Positions 24,981-39,000 of a stretch of DNA of 64,000 bases are shown one piece after another (positions within the stretch are counted from its first letter, which is position 1; each line of letters starts with the position of its first letter). Origin of the DNA: Emydura subglobosa (Eukaryota > Chordata > Testudines > Chelidae); NCBI GenBank assembly GCA_007922225.1, contig ML680037.1, positions 5,269,447-5,333,446 on the forward strand, in the 5' to 3' direction. The translations under genes and the position numbers were made by a program. Under the pieces are notes generated by a model, which saw only the letters and a program-made list of their open reading frames with translations, ran no database searches and was not told the origin of the DNA.

Positions 24981-25571
24981 TGGTATGTACTGTAACATGT
25001 ATGGTACTTAATTTAATTAGTGTTTAAATTTCAATGAACTTGGCATTTTTTTTCTTTTATACATATTTCTGATATGTTGTTTATATATCATGTGCTCTCC
25101 CTTTGAGTAATGGTGGGAAATGGAACTGGATAATTCATACTACTTTATACAGGAAGGTAGTCAGTCCAACCAAGCTCTGAGAATGGAGCTATTTTATCAG
25201 AGTATTTTTTGATTGTTTCACTGAGTAGCTGTATTTTTCCAAAAATTGCAGTTGATTACCTCTATTCCCTTGAGAATTAATGGATGAAAATTAATTAATC
25301 TATAATGTGTATTACAAAGTGAAATTTCAAAACAGATTTTTAAAACTGCCCTGCCACTGTTAGCATCTCTATAACAAGAGCTGCCATTTCACTGCTACTT
25401 CTACCAGGAAGTTCTGTATGACATGCAACAGTTTGTGACAATGGACTCTGTGGACATTAAGAATGTTCCTGATCATTCGCCAGATGAATGCACAAGAATC
25501 TTACAGTTGTTTTAAGGTTAGATCTCTTTTATCAGAAAAAAAAATGAAAAGCTAAGTGTTGATCATATTTC

Positions 25572-25597
25572 AATAAAGTTAAATAATTCCTAATAAA
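25572..25597 (+). terminator. Pair of distal AATAAA signals for BAG1
   Basis: Two AATAAA hexamers 20 bases apart, about 1.25 kb after the BAG1 stop. They could serve a longer transcript form. Confidence 0.4.
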
Positions 25598-25600
25598 ATA

Positions 25601-28600
25601 ATGGACCTGAAAATACTGATAGTCCTCCAACATTTTTCCTGCAGTCATAGTCAAAGGAGAACTTCCAGCGTGTCACAACTTGTTATCAGATGGGCAATAA
25701 AGATGGTAATAAAGAAAGTTTAAAAAAATTAAAACTTAACAAATATAACTTTGATGAAGTGACCATATTTTTCAGTTAAATTGAACTTTTCTGTTAAATT
25801 ACAGTATTCCTTTAAAATTTTAAATATTACACCCAATTGTCAAGGTCTGTAAAAGTCTACACTTGACCAACAAGCTCTTAGTTTAAAATTAATGTATTTT
25901 GTTTCTCATTACAAGTTTTTAGAAAGAGCTGTTTTTCAGATAGGAAGTACATATATTTGTGGTCAGGACTGTGATGCCAGCTTTTATAGTCATGCCATAT
26001 TTACCTGGGATGGCAGTGCTGTTAAGAGGAGTAGAGTTATATACATTCCAATGATGCCCTGGTTCAGTGCAGCAAATACTGCTTCTGGGCCAGATCCTGC
26101 TACCATTTACACCAATGGCAAAACTCCCACTGAATTCAATGGGTGGAGGATCAGCCTCTTATCAAGTGAGAAATTAGTCCTCATTTGCTCTAAATATAAA
26201 CATGGTTTTCATTTAGTAAACTTTCAGAGGTGTGTGTAGCATAAAAGGGTGTCCCTCTTCCCTGTGAACAGAACTGAGAGAACTGGGCAGGACAGAGTTA
26301 GATATAACTGCTGCTCCTTAGTAGTTCTTTATCCTGGGGAAAAACAGTGCAATCTTTGTGGTATTTGAGTGATTGTCACAGTTCTTCTATAATAGGCAGA
26401 GGCTTTCAGTTAATGTAATAAAAGTGAAGCCTCTTAAGATAGCATCTTAAAACGTGATTTCTGCTTGTATAATTCAAAAGAACAGGGGTTTTTGTTAAAT
26501 CTTTTTTGCCAATATATTGTGCACTGAAAGTTTATTTTGATAACTAAATCTAAAAATGAGTTAATTCATTTGGGAAATGAATGACTTTGCATGTCAAAAG
26601 TTTCCCGAGGGTTTTTAGTGTGGATTGACTGACTAAATAGTTTCTGAAGTATAAGAGATTGCTGAAAAATTAGATGTAATCATAGACAATCTTTGGCAAA
26701 AAAAATCATTTTCAGTATTAGAAAAAGTGCAGTGCACTGCTGAGGAAGGGAGGAAAGAAAAATGAAAAACTTTAAAATCAATGGACATTTGGAAACCTAA
26801 AACATGGATTCAGAAATCAAATTTAAGCAATACTGGTTTTGTTAATTAGACAGGATAAACAAATTTCCTCTTCAGTTACTGAATCCATTTTTCCTTCCTA
26901 TCTTAAAAACAAAATACAACACTTTTTCACCCCCTGCCATCTCAAGAAAAGAAACATGTTCTTTGCTTTTTCATTAGTCTCATTTTTCTCAACACCTTCA
27001 TCAATTGCTTTATTACTTTGAAACTATTTGCACATTTCAAGCTGATGTTCCTGAAATGTCTTTCATAAAAGATAACTTATTAAAAATTGGATTAAAACCA
27101 CACCTGTGCCCCCTAACTCCCTTCCTCAAGTCTGCTTTTGGCTGCAAATGTGGTGCAAACCAAAACTAATGTTCTTAGAGCTGCAAAACCTCAGAATTAT
27201 GGAGCCCTTTGCCCCTTAATGTTGAGTAACTTAAAATATCAGACTTGTAGTGGTGTTCTCTATGACTCAAGTTCTGCTGTTAGGTACAGTGGTGTAAATC
27301 TGGAAAAAGTTCCTTTGACTTCATTGGAGTTACTCAATTTGCAAGTGGTCCATGTGACAATACAGAATTTGGCTGGATATTTTTAGTTAACTTATTGTGC
27401 TACAGTAAATGAAGGGAAAAAAGAAAAATAAAATATGGAAAATACAATCAATTTCTGTTTTTGGTCTGGTCATTGTGATATAGTACAGAAATCATGCAGA
27501 TTAATCCATTCCCTATTGACTCTGTACTTAAATATACAGTAACACCATGCTGTGGTAAGTTAAAGGGAATTTACTCTAATGAAGTTATAGAACTGTTAGT
27601 GGATATTTGGTACCATGGTACACATTGTCCTATAATGAAGATGTATGTAATTAAGAAAATGAGGCTGGCATGTGGTGTGCAAGATATGGTGGATGGGTGC
27701 TTGCCAAATTCCCTTTCCCCAAACAACAAAACACTTAGAGAAGGAGGAAACATTGATAGATTTAAGACCCAGTATCCTCTGAGTAGACACCCTCTGGGGC
27801 TAAAAACAGGTGTAATATTTTACTGGAAAGCTAGTGATATTTATAAGAATGTGTACTCATGGCTTAGGCTTCTCTGTGGGAGCATTCAAAACAATTTCAG
27901 GCTGTTACAGGCCAATAGCCCTACCAACCAATGTTAACATTGAACTCCTTTAAACAGAACACTGCTTTATTAGTCTCTCAGGCAAAACGCTGAGTTAAAA
28001 AAAATGTGGGGATGAGGAGGTTTGCATAGGCACTGGTGAACTGCAAAAGAAAGCGACTTTTCTAGCTACCACCAAGAATGCCCTTCCCTCCGTCTTCCCA
28101 AAATCTTAATCTACAGCTTCCTAACAGAAAAGTATTTGGTTATCTCAGCTATAGGGGAGAAAGGCAGTCTCTGAGATGGCCAATATGCAGCCATACAGAA
28201 TACAAATGTCACCACCTTGAGTTGCATGAAGCAGCAAAAATTAAGCCAATGAAACATGGAACACAAATGTAATAGTTTCACCATAGAAATCTCTGCTAAT
28301 AATGTTCTGCCCTAGGCGATGCTTCAAGGTTGTCCCAGATGAGCGGCTACACTGTGGAGAGGAGACATTGAAGTAAAATCCACATGGGAGAGGAGAACAT
28401 ACCCTTCTACCTGAATGCAAATAGGAAAGAAGCATTCATGGTCTCTGCTGGTAACTGGGCTTACGCTAGATAACATCTCCTTCACAAATGGTGACCTATC
28501 CCTGAAAGGAAAATGGTTCACCCCCTGCCAGTTCTAAAGCCTGTGTTCTGCTTACCAACAGCACCTCCACCTTGTGTTAATTTAGCTTCAGACGTTTCTC

Positions 28601-30884
28601 AGTAGCCTTTCACTTGGAATAGTTTCTCTGTTATGCTTGTGTTTAGTGCAGAAGAGAACTGTGTTGGTCAATGCAGTTACGTAATGATCACAAAAATTCT
28701 GGTTCATTTGGACTGAGTGAGTTAACTACCAGTAGTGTTCCAGCTTTCCTCCCCAAATACTGTTTGTGTTGCAGGCAAGGTACCATTTATCAACATATGG
28801 TAACACAACAGGTTAATCTACTGTCCTAACAGATGAACAGCTTTGGGTCCTGTTCACTCCACCTCTCTCGTCCCACTCCCTCAAAGAACAAGATCATACT
28901 CATGTATATGTTGAACCAGCAATCAACTGTGAAAGTTTTATGGTTGCTTATGGAAGTCATGATACCCTGGTTTATACAAGATTCATTAGTGGCATGGAAA
29001 ATAAACCTAGGTAATGTCAAGGCTGGGACGATGAGAACTTGGACAGCAGACAATCTTTACACCACTTCAGTCCCACTGAGGGCACACACATCAGGTGGAC
29101 ATGCTTAAGTAAATCAAACTTTGGAAGTAGGTGTCTCCTTACACCTAAAGTTAGACTCCTTGTTATTTGTTAACAATGTGGCAGCACAAAAAAAACAAAT
29201 GTTACTTTGCCCTACTCCTCTCTCCTTGAACTGAATAACTGGGCAAAAGTGCACTAATCCGGCCCAGCTGAATCAATCAGTTCTTAAAGCAAATTCAGAG
29301 GTTTTATTCATGATCAAATCACAGGTTGTGGTAGTTATCTTGAATGCAAGATCAGCAATCAATATAGACTTCATAATTTAGATCAATGTCAGTAACTCCC
29401 CTATGCTCCAGACTTGTGATGCCAGTCAGGACCAGTGGGACAGTTAAATGTTGCATACCTGCTTGACATCAGGATTAACCTTCTGCTTAGTTTCTTTATA
29501 CAACAGGGATGGAAAGACTCAAACTTTGCAGTCAATCCTCTCCCTTTGCCTATAAACACCCAGCACTACTGCTCTAAATTTCTGCTATCAACAAAAGATA
29601 GGAGTGCAGAACACACATAGGGACTGCTGGAATATCTGTACCAATAGTTTTACAAGCGCCTAAATTTATAAGCACCCTAAATCAGCAAAAATACCCCCAA
29701 ACAAATGCATCTGATGTACCCTTGTACATCACTATTTTTCTTCTCCCGCAGGTAACAGAAAAATTGCTTCCAAGATGGTACCCACCTCCAAACAGCAAAT
29801 GTTTCACAGTTCCTGGCATAAATACCTCACCTCCCTGCCATGAAGGCCAGGATCAGAAGCAATAAATCCAATAATGGGAAGTAATGTTTGGCTCTGTGGA
29901 CAGTCCCAGAAAGTGCATGTGGTGCTCTGCATAATCTAGATCCTCTCCAGCAGCGACGGATTCTTGACTTCATTACACTGATTACCACTAGGATTTGGGA
30001 GAAGCATATGATTTATTTTTCACTGGAATTTTTGTCATGATGAGGAAGTACATGTGTCCATCTTGGAGAGGATATGCCTTTGAACCCTCTTCAAAATTCT
30101 GCTACCCATTCTTTTCATTTTTAGCGCTGCCCATTTTTCCAAGTCTTTACTATTTGTTTTCAGATATGGGCATTCCAGTGTGGCATAGAGAATGTTGAAG
30201 TTTGGGAAACTTAAAAAAAAAATCAAGATTATTGTGTTGGGTGAGTTGTTTAAAAGATTTAAAGTCTGAAAGAGATGATCTAGGTATAATAGTTTATTCT
30301 GCTCTTGTTTAGCTATCATTTTATGGGAAAGAATCATTTATTTTAAAAACTTTGATTCCCACTTTCTCTTGCAAGTTTTTCCAAATAGTTAAGGGATTTA
30401 TAACCCTAAATGTCCTTGAGGTTTAATCTTTGTGGTATATATGAAGAGTACTGATTTCATTTGCATAGTTGGAATGGAGATTCTCCATGTGCATCAAAGG
30501 TCAGTGTATGGTATCTGCTATCCTGTTTATTCAACAGTTTTGGAAGACTGGTTGATATTTGGTGAAGTTTGTGAAAGATAATCCTCCCAGTTTCTTTGCC
30601 TATCCAGTTTTGTTCTCTCTCCACACCCAATAAGCCTAGAAACCTGAGTTGAGAGATCAGAATAAACTTCTTGTTCATATCAGGGCTGGCTACTGTAAAA
30701 GGAGCAAGTAAATACAAGAGAACATTTAATGATGATGGGTCAAACAGGTAATCTTTTAAAAATGTGTCCCAAATGCTTGAAGTACTTTTAAATCATAGAT
30801 GGTATCTCTTTGCTCCCTATTTAAATGTTTATATTGAATAATACATTTTCTATGTGTACAGGTAAAAAAACCTACCATACTTAC
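25601..30884. other. BAG1-ZNF830 intergenic region, first part
   Basis: AT-rich, with no exon, CpG island or RNA gene recognised. It holds short repeat pieces, such as CACTGAATTCAATGGGTGGA near 26130 and GACTTCATTGGAGTTACTC near 27317, which resemble fragments of common sauropsid repeats. Open reading frames here show no family resemblance. Confidence 0.6.
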
Positions 30885-31740
30885 CCTGTGGATGCTAATA
30901 CTGTGTCAGGCTTTACAACATTCTTAATTAACTGTATCATCTTAGGCAAGGGTGCTGGGCCTCACTGAATTGCACACAATGTGCAGATGCCATCAAAAAA
31001 GCAAGCAAGGGGTTAAGATGCTGTGATACTGACCAGAGCCATAAGCCAGTTCACTTGCTTGTGAATATCAAAGGAGTTAAATGCATTCATATATATTCAG
31101 ACCCGTTCACTTGTGTGTTAATAGAGATCAAAAGATGTTAAATTGTATTTTTGCCTATCTATATCCTGTTGTTTACTATTACATTACATTTACATTGCAT
31201 ATATCCATGTAATTACGTTTACATTGCATATACCCCGGTAATTAGATAATCCTAGATTAAAGTGTGTTAATATGAGATTGTATTCAGGTGTTCAGTTCAT
31301 GAAAACTAGTGAAATACTCTATTGTTTGCTATTACAAACATTTGTATTTGTGTATAACCCCGTAACTAAATTACTCATCAAAACAAATCTGAAATGTGAA
31401 TGACTCACCTGTTATATTTGACCTGCTTTAACCTCTCTGTAACACATTCTTTTTTCTTAGCTAATAAACCTATAGTTAGTTTACTCTAGAATGGCTGCCA
31501 GCATTATCTTTGGGGTAAAAGCTGAAATATCAGTTGGTTTGGGGAAAGTGACTGGTCTCTTGAGACTGGGAGAAACCGGATGTGTGATTTTTGTTTTTAA
31601 TAAACTTTTATCAGGAAGTTACTGGCTTGGTGAAATCTAAATATGGAACACAGCACCAGTTCTGGGTGTCTGCCTTGTTTTCCCACAGGCTACCGAGACT
31701 AGTCACGCCCAGCGGCCAGCCACTCCAGAGAGCGTGACAG
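30885..31740 (+). repeat. LTR-like repeat just upstream of ZNF830
   Basis: Contains CTAATAAACCTATAGTTAG, then GGCTGCCAGCATTATCTTTG and a CTGGTCTCTTGAGACTGGGA block, in the same order as the repeat at 22824-23790. It includes internal near-repeats of ACATTTACATTGCATATA (around 31185 and 31217). It ends within about 100 bases of the CpG island. Boundaries are approximate. Confidence 0.5.
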
Positions 31741-31799
31741 GTGCAGGAGGGATGGGCGGAGAATATAGGAAGGGCGTCACTACAGACGTGAACAGCTGC

Positions 31800-33080
31800 C
31801 CTCATCTGGAGTGCGGCCTGCAGCCCTGCTCCGCCTCTCGCCAAGGAACACGGCGGCACTAGAGGTCAGCGGAAGGAGGGGGAGAAGGAATGGTCACGGG
31901 TGTGGACAAAGTCTCAGGAGGAAGCCAAGACTGACCTTGTTTTACCGCGGAAAGGCGGTGGAGGCGAGGAGCGATCAAAGGGCAGGGGTGGATTCTGCAG
32001 CTAGCCGGCCGGTTTGTGGGGCTGCAGCCCGGGAAGGAAACGCGGAGCCCGGCCTGCAGCGCTGCCGGGGGCGGATGCTGGGCACGGCGGTGCCTGGCTG
32101 CAGCACCTGGAAGCGGAGGCCCGTGTCAGCTCTCGGCCCGCCCCCGGGAGGCGCTGGAAGCTAGAGAGAAGCTGCATCACCTCCCCTCCCCCCCCGGACA
32201 CGGGCTCCGGCTCCGGCTCCGGCGGTTGGAGCCCGTTGCTGTCCTGAGCTCAGGTCCCGGCATCCGGCAGCGCGAGGCGCCGGCGGCGTTCGAACGAAGG
32301 GGTGGAGCCTCTACACAGCCCCGCCCTCTTCGCTAGGACTGGCCGCGAGTCCCCGGACTCAGCGACCCCGCCCTAGGCGAAGCTCCTGCCTCGCTCTGGA
32401 TTTCGGCGTCGCCCCCTTCGCCTAACGCGATACCTGGCAGCGGGAATGGGCGGGGCTTAGTGGCCCATCACAACCCGGAAGTGGGGGCGACGCCATCTCC
32501 AGGGCAAGATGGCGGCGGCGACGGCGCGGCCGGCCAAGGGGGGAAAGCTGGTGCAGCAGGAGGAGCTGCGGCGGCTCATGCGGCAGAAGCAGCGGCAGAG
32601 CGCCGACAAGAAGCGGATCGAGGCGCCGTTCGCTAAATATCCTTCCGCGGCCCCCGTCCTGGTCTCCTCTCCCCCCTCCCCCCCCGTCGGTAGCGCCCGG
32701 TGCTGGGCGGTGTCTCGCTCGTCTCCGCTGGTGCCGGGCTGCTCCGCGCCGTCCGTAATACAAATATCAAAGCTCCCGCCGGGACTGAGGGTTCCACCTG
32801 CTCCCCCTGAGCCCCTCCCCCCGGCCGGCGCACGGCGGCCCGTAGCTCTGGCTGCCCTCCGCCCGCGTTGCCGTGTGAAGGGAGGGAACAGGCCCGGCCC
32901 GGCCCGACCCGCTGGGTTCCCGGTAAAAGCCGCGAGTTGGTGACGCGCCCGCGTCGTCCCCGATTACCACAAAACCCTTCGCCGGACGTGCATGGACTCG
33001 TGCGGCCCACGGGGACTCTGCCCTCGCCGCCCACCCTCCGAGCGGTGACAGCCGCTGATGGTCGTGGCGCGAGCGGCTGG
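31800..33080 (+). promoter_or_regulatory. CpG-island promoter of ZNF830
   Basis: The only strongly CpG-rich stretch in the window, spanning 5' flank, exon 1 and the start of intron 1. It includes GGGCGGGGCTT (Sp1-type, 32449-32459), a short (GGCTCC)n run near 32203-32222, and no clear TATA box close to the start codon. The ATG at 32509 sits in AGATGGCGGCGG. The exact transcription start cannot be placed by eye. Confidence 0.8.
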
Positions 33081-36000
33081 TTTCCGTAGCCCTGAAGAAC
33101 TGAAGGGATTATTCCTTACGCCTGAGGGGAGGCAAACATCCCGCACGGCTCTTGTTTGTTTCTGCTTTGCCCTGCTTGGACAGGGAAGCTCCCTGTCATT
33201 TTCACATTCCTTCAGTGGTCGGCCCCAATCCTGCATCACCATCTACAAGCACTGGCCCCGTGTGACATCCCGTTAAAATCAGGGCAGCTCCACAGAAGTG
33301 CAGGGGTCTGTGCTATTGGATCGTGAGAGACGGTGAAAGCTGTAATTAATAAATTATAAACCTTGTCCACTTGAAGGCCTCCCAAATATTTTGAAGTTAG
33401 AGACCTACTCTTGTAGCATTTCATGTTCTAGTCCTCAGTCTGTGGCACATACAGCTCCTAAACTTTATTGGTCCATGAACCATCTTACAAAATTGTTTGT
33501 GAAATGGATGGGACATTAATGATAACACAGTTTGAGCACTCCTGCCTAGCGTGATGCAATGTTTCACTTATAAACACTGCATGGGAGACTTTAAATTGAA
33601 ACACATTTTTTTCATTGACATACAAAAACTGATAAAACCCTGAAACGTGATAGCAATGGAATTTTTTAAAGAATGTTTATGGTGGGTTTCACTTCTTCAG
33701 TGTCTCTTTGAAAATGGTGTTTTAAAGTGTCTATAAATTGGAATTTCAGAATTACAATTTTGAAGGTTATGTACGATCTTTCCTTAACTGCGAAATGTAC
33801 ATATAACCGTTTAGGACACTTGAGCTGTACATTGTGCAACACACCAATCAAGAGTGAATGTTTGTGGCAAACCCACATACTTGGAAAACAGCACAAAGAG
33901 GTAAGACTTTCAAAATACAACAAAATTTATGAGAGCAATTTATAACCTTTGTGTTTGACTAACTTGTACAGCTTCTAAGATTAGATAGTAGGTGTGATGA
34001 TGGGAACTTGTACCATTTAAAAAAAAAATTGTGTGTTGATGAGGTGATAGTGACACTCCATCTTTTCGGGGAGTGAGCATTCAAGGCAAGTCATGGATGC
34101 AGGTGTTTAATAGCTAATTATTACCAAATTTACAGGCATATATATGGAATTTATTTTCAAATAATCAATAGGTTTCTATTTGTAACTTAAGATAATGTCT
34201 GTACTTCAATAAAGCACCTGTAGCTGGTCCATTTCAGTTGATTTGGGATTGGCTGTAGGGCTGTAAAATTGCAGTGTAGATTCACGAGCTATAGCCTGGG
34301 CTCTGGGACCCCATGGCCTAGCCCTAGCCCAAATGTATATACTGCAATTTTATGGTCCTGCAGCCCGAGCTCTGCCCTGTGTGCCCAAGTCAGCTGACAA
34401 GGGGCCAGCCCCAGGGTTTTATTGCATTGTAGACATACCCTTGGAAACAAGTAGCCTCCCCAAGGGGGAAGTTTCACCTGCCACCCATGGATCTATCCCA
34501 TCTGCCCAGTCCTTTTTAAATTGCTACGCAATTGACCCCTTTGACACACACACACACACACACCCCTCCCATTGGTGGGCCTGGCTTTAGGTTCTGTCTT
34601 GGATATAATTTTTAGATGCATTTTTTTAAGTCTGTCTTGAACCATTCAAAACAGCTACTACTACTGTTTATAGAAAATTCAGAGATTAAATTAAGTAGTC
34701 CAAATATAATGAATAAGTATGAATACTGTATGGAAGTTATGGATTCTTTCATGGTTCATTTCTTTAAACAGAATAGCTATAACTGTATAACGTTTTGGGA
34801 CTTATGCATGTGTATATTGGGTAGTCATGATTGAACAAATTTCACTTAACTGCCACATGAAAAATTGGGTTGCATGGGAAGCTAAAAACATAATTAGGAA
34901 TACTGGGTTATCAGAAACACATGGATTCTGTGATCTATTATCTATGCTATATATGCATTGCAACTAGCAAACCATCTCAGTATCACTGAATGCTATTTTT
35001 AAAAAAGATCTGGACTTCAAGCACACCTTGTAGCAAGGCAGAAAGAACAACTTTCTTTCCAATTTTGTAAGAAGATAAGTTCTAACAAATAATGGCACGT
35101 GAACAGATTAGAGAGAGATGCAGGAATATAGAACCTGATAAAATAAATGTATAATCTGTTTTTTTTTTAAATTTAATCCCAATTCTGTTGTGCAGGGTTT
35201 TGAACCTGATGTGATTGCTATCTTGAGGTTTTAGAATGTAATACACATTTAGGTAGAGAATCAGACAGATGTCTAAAATTCAGATTTTCCCAACCCCATC
35301 TGTAGCCTTTGTTGAAATTACCAACCAACATGTTTGTGGTAATGGTGACTTGTGATGTGGACACTTCTCTTTTAGGAACTCAACTGAAGCTATCAACTCA
35401 TTTCATGCAGGCCGCTAAACGGCCATGAGGTGATAGCAATTTTAGGCAGTACTGACCTGGGTCATATTTAAATCAATGATCTAAAGGTGAAAGACCTCAG
35501 GGTCAATCCCTTGAGCCATCATGTCTGTTCTTTTTTTTTAAAAAAAGTGATTATCTCACTAACCCTCACGTTTATTGTATAGCATTTACAATACCTACAG
35601 TCACTGAAGTACCTGTAGCTTTCATTCCTTACTTCACCTTAGACCACCACTATCTTAGCCTTCATTATCTCAGTTGTTGTAAGCTTGATTGCATCAATTT
35701 CAGTGATTCACAGATATGCATGTTGTGAAAATGTGTTCTGTAACTTATTAAAATAAAGGTTTTTAAATATTCTGAAGTTTAAACACTAAGGCCCTGTCTA
35801 CAAATATTATAATGTGGAAAATAGGAAATTAGGTTGGTATAACTACATTGCTCAGCAATATGAAAAATTGATGTCCCTAATTGATGTAGTTAAACCGACC
35901 TAGCCCTGGGATAGACAACACTAGGTCAACCTCAACTGCCTCGGGGAGGTGGATTACCTGTGCCGACAGAAGAACCCCTCCTGTCAGCATAGATGGTGTC

Positions 36001-39000
36001 TTCACTGAAGCACTACAGTTGTACCACTGCAGAGTTTTAAGTGTAGACAAAGCCTAAGCCACAGTAATTTTTGAGGTCTTGAAAGGAGAGTCTCTTTTTA
36101 ATTTTATTTACTGATTCAAACTTATTTTTTTCCAGAAAATTGCAGAGCTAAAAGGTGCTAAACAGGCAGTGCCAGGGCCTACAATTAGCCCATCATCATC
36201 TCATCCTGCCAAAAGAAAAGCTTCTGACACAGAAAACCAAGAAGTAAAGAGAACGACAGGTAAAGCAATACATTTATTCAGTATTTGCAGTACTGCTGAA
36301 CTATAATCTGACTTTCTACATCTTGAATGCTTTTCTCCTTCATGAGAGAGACAAGGTGGATGAGGTAATATTTTTCAGTGGACCATCCTCTTCTGGAGAA
36401 AGGTACAAGCTTTCAAGCTACACAGAGCTGCTTTCGGTCTAGGGAATAAAAGATAATACACCCACATTCCTTGTCTCTCTCATATGCTGGGACCAACACA
36501 GCTACCGCAGCATCTTCTCCTTTATGGAAGAGGGTGAAGGCATGTTCTCTAACTTTACTCTTGATTTAATTTATTTATAGCTATATGAAATTAAGGTCAG
36601 TGTTTTGTGTTTATGGAAACAAATGTGATTTGAAATGTAATTTGAAATCAATGAAAGCATGCTTCCACACTTCCAGAACCACTAGTTGTGATATATTTTT
36701 CCACCGTTCTGACAGAAGCAATCCTCTTAACCTTCACTTTGTTATACTAGCAAATGGCCTCTCTGTGGGTGAAGGATGAAGAAGAGCTAGATCCTGTAAA
36801 TGATTTTGTGTGAGTGTAGGGATTGGGACTCCATGCATACCCATTTCTATTTGTAGTATTGACCCAACTTGTCAACATGATATCCTGGTTAGAGCCCTAT
36901 GAAATTCATGGTCATGAAAAACGCATCATGGATTGTGAAATCGGATCTCCCCTGTGAAATCTAGCTAATGTTGGGGAGAGGCAGGGCGGGGGCACCCCAG
37001 CTATGGGCTCCTACTGTGCACCAGGCTCCATCTGCTAGTCCCAGTGGGGCTGGGTAGGGATGGTGCTTCCTCTTCCCCTGCATGGTTGGTCTGGGGGGGG
37101 GGAAGGGGATCAGACCCACCTCCAGGTACCGAAGCTCCACAGCTGTTTTGCCTTCAGAATCCAGCTCTGAAGGCAATAGTCACAGAGCTTCCTGCAGCGG
37201 GGGAGATTCCCAAAAGTAGGTCTGATCTCCCCCATGCTGCTGGAAGCACCTCAGTAGGGGGTTCGTAGCTGCTAGACCTGGCTGGGCTGGGGAGAGATAG
37301 GACTTCCTCTTCCCCTGGATGGCTTCTCTCTCCCAGCTGGTGGAAGCTCTGCACACTGCCCCCTCTCACTTGTTTCCTGCCCCCATCATTCCACAGCCAT
37401 GATGGGAGGGGTCACTGTACAGGGAGTTGCCCCTTTCCAGATGCAATTATTAGCTTGTTTCAATAAATTATTTACAGCTGTAAATAATACTCAGGGCTCA
37501 ACTCACTGATTGGTATATATGGGCATTGGGTGGTTTTGTAGCGTAGTGATCTTGATTAGTAGTCTACCAGAAGACAAGTGAAATTACTTTCAAATGAATG
37601 TTCAAAATAAATCAAAAACCTCTATAATCATTACTGCAGCGGATCGTGTGAAAGAATTTAGAAGCCAAATTCTACATGCTGACGGTGACAAACTATTTTG
37701 TACAAGCTGCAATATTTCGTTGGATCACACGTGTCAGGCAACAGTTCAGTGCCACTTGGGCTCGGAAACCCATCAAAGCAGAAAGACAGCTATTGATAGC
37801 GCGTTGCTGGGGATTGAAAAGTTAAATACAAAACCCCCAATATCATCTCTTTTTAAGAAGATGACATGGAGCTCTGAGACCTGTCATTTAGCCAGAATGG
37901 AGCTTGTGAATGCATTTGCAAGTGCGAATATTCTGTTGGAAAAACTTGATCACCCGAAGCTGCACGAATTCATTCAACGGAATGTACAAAATGCCGGATG
38001 CTTACCAAGTGCTACTAAGCTGTGACAGGACTATCTTCCAAAGATTTTTGCTACACATTTTAAAGAGATGAAGTCTCAAATTAATTTATGGAGTCTCTTG
38101 CAATTATTTCTGATGAGTCCACTGATGGGCAAAACAGCTATGTACTTCATCTTCTGTTTGATTTTATTTCTTCAAGGCTGAAGATGTACAGACAAGAAAG
38201 CTAACAATAGTGCTCGCTGACTGTGTTTACTTGGATGCTGTTAACTACATTACAGTTTCTCAAGCATAATTAAAAGCATTTCAAAATACAGTGCGGACTT
38301 TGATGAAGTATCTACTTTCACAAGTGACAATTTAACTTACATGACATAATCTTTCAAATCTATTATCCAAGGTCTAAAGCCAAATGCTGTCCATATTACA
38401 TGTAATGCACATGTAATTTATCTTGTCAGTGAACTCTGGAAATGCAAGTTTGGTAAAGTTGATAAACTGGTCAGCTACATTAAAAAGATCTTTAAACATT
38501 ATCCTAGCCGCAAACTTTGATACAGAGAGCACATTGCAAACATGACTAAAATTACTGGCTCTGAGGAAAGTGCCATTTTTTGTTCCCAAATTTCAGTAAT
38601 TACTCATTGGAATGCTTGATTTTCAGCTGTACAATACAATGCAGCTCACCTGAAATACTACTCAAAGTTCGTCTCAGAAGAGCTGACACTGACAATGAAA
38701 ACATAGGTTTTAACAGAACTTCCAACCCTTCTAAACAATGCTCACCTGAATGAGGATGTTCAGTTTGTTACCAAGAATGCCACAGGACTGATGGACTTGG
38801 TTCAAATCACGATATGTCACAATCCACCAAGCTTACAACAAAGAAATGGATGTGCTGTTCTGGGCTGAAACGCAGTCAAACAAAAATCACTCTGACAATA
38901 CTGAGTTAAATGCCAGCACTCTGCATTACATGGCAAAGAAGCTCAGATACTACTACTACTATGGGGAACAGTCAAGCAATGTAGCAAAAACAGCAGAAAA

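Larger units (their letters stand above)
24331..25600 (+). other. BAG1: BAG1 3' untranslated region (extent uncertain)
   Basis: Non-coding sequence after the BAG1 stop. It contains a 29-base T run at 24416-24444 and candidate AATAAA signals at 24975-24980, 25572-25577 and 25592-25597. Which signal is used cannot be told from sequence; several ends are plausible. Confidence 0.55.

Noticed and set aside
27494..27937. 147-codon frame in the BAG1-ZNF830 gap
   Set aside because: No recognisable motif, splice context or CpG island; composition like the surrounding AT-rich DNA.
32637..32646. Reading exon 1 of ZNF830 straight on through ATATCC as coding
   Set aside because: The frame stays open but diverges at once from the ZNF830 family, while the AT-AC junction restores it exactly.
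32633..33034. Several long frames on both strands around the ZNF830 start
   Set aside because: GC-rich CpG-island sequence has few stops. Only the 32509 frame up to 32636 matches ZNF830; its continuation runs into the AT-AC intron.
35450..35525. Possible tRNA-type SINE fragment with B-box-like GGTCAATCCC
   Set aside because: Only a short match around the B-box and TTGAGCCAT; no clear A box or tail.
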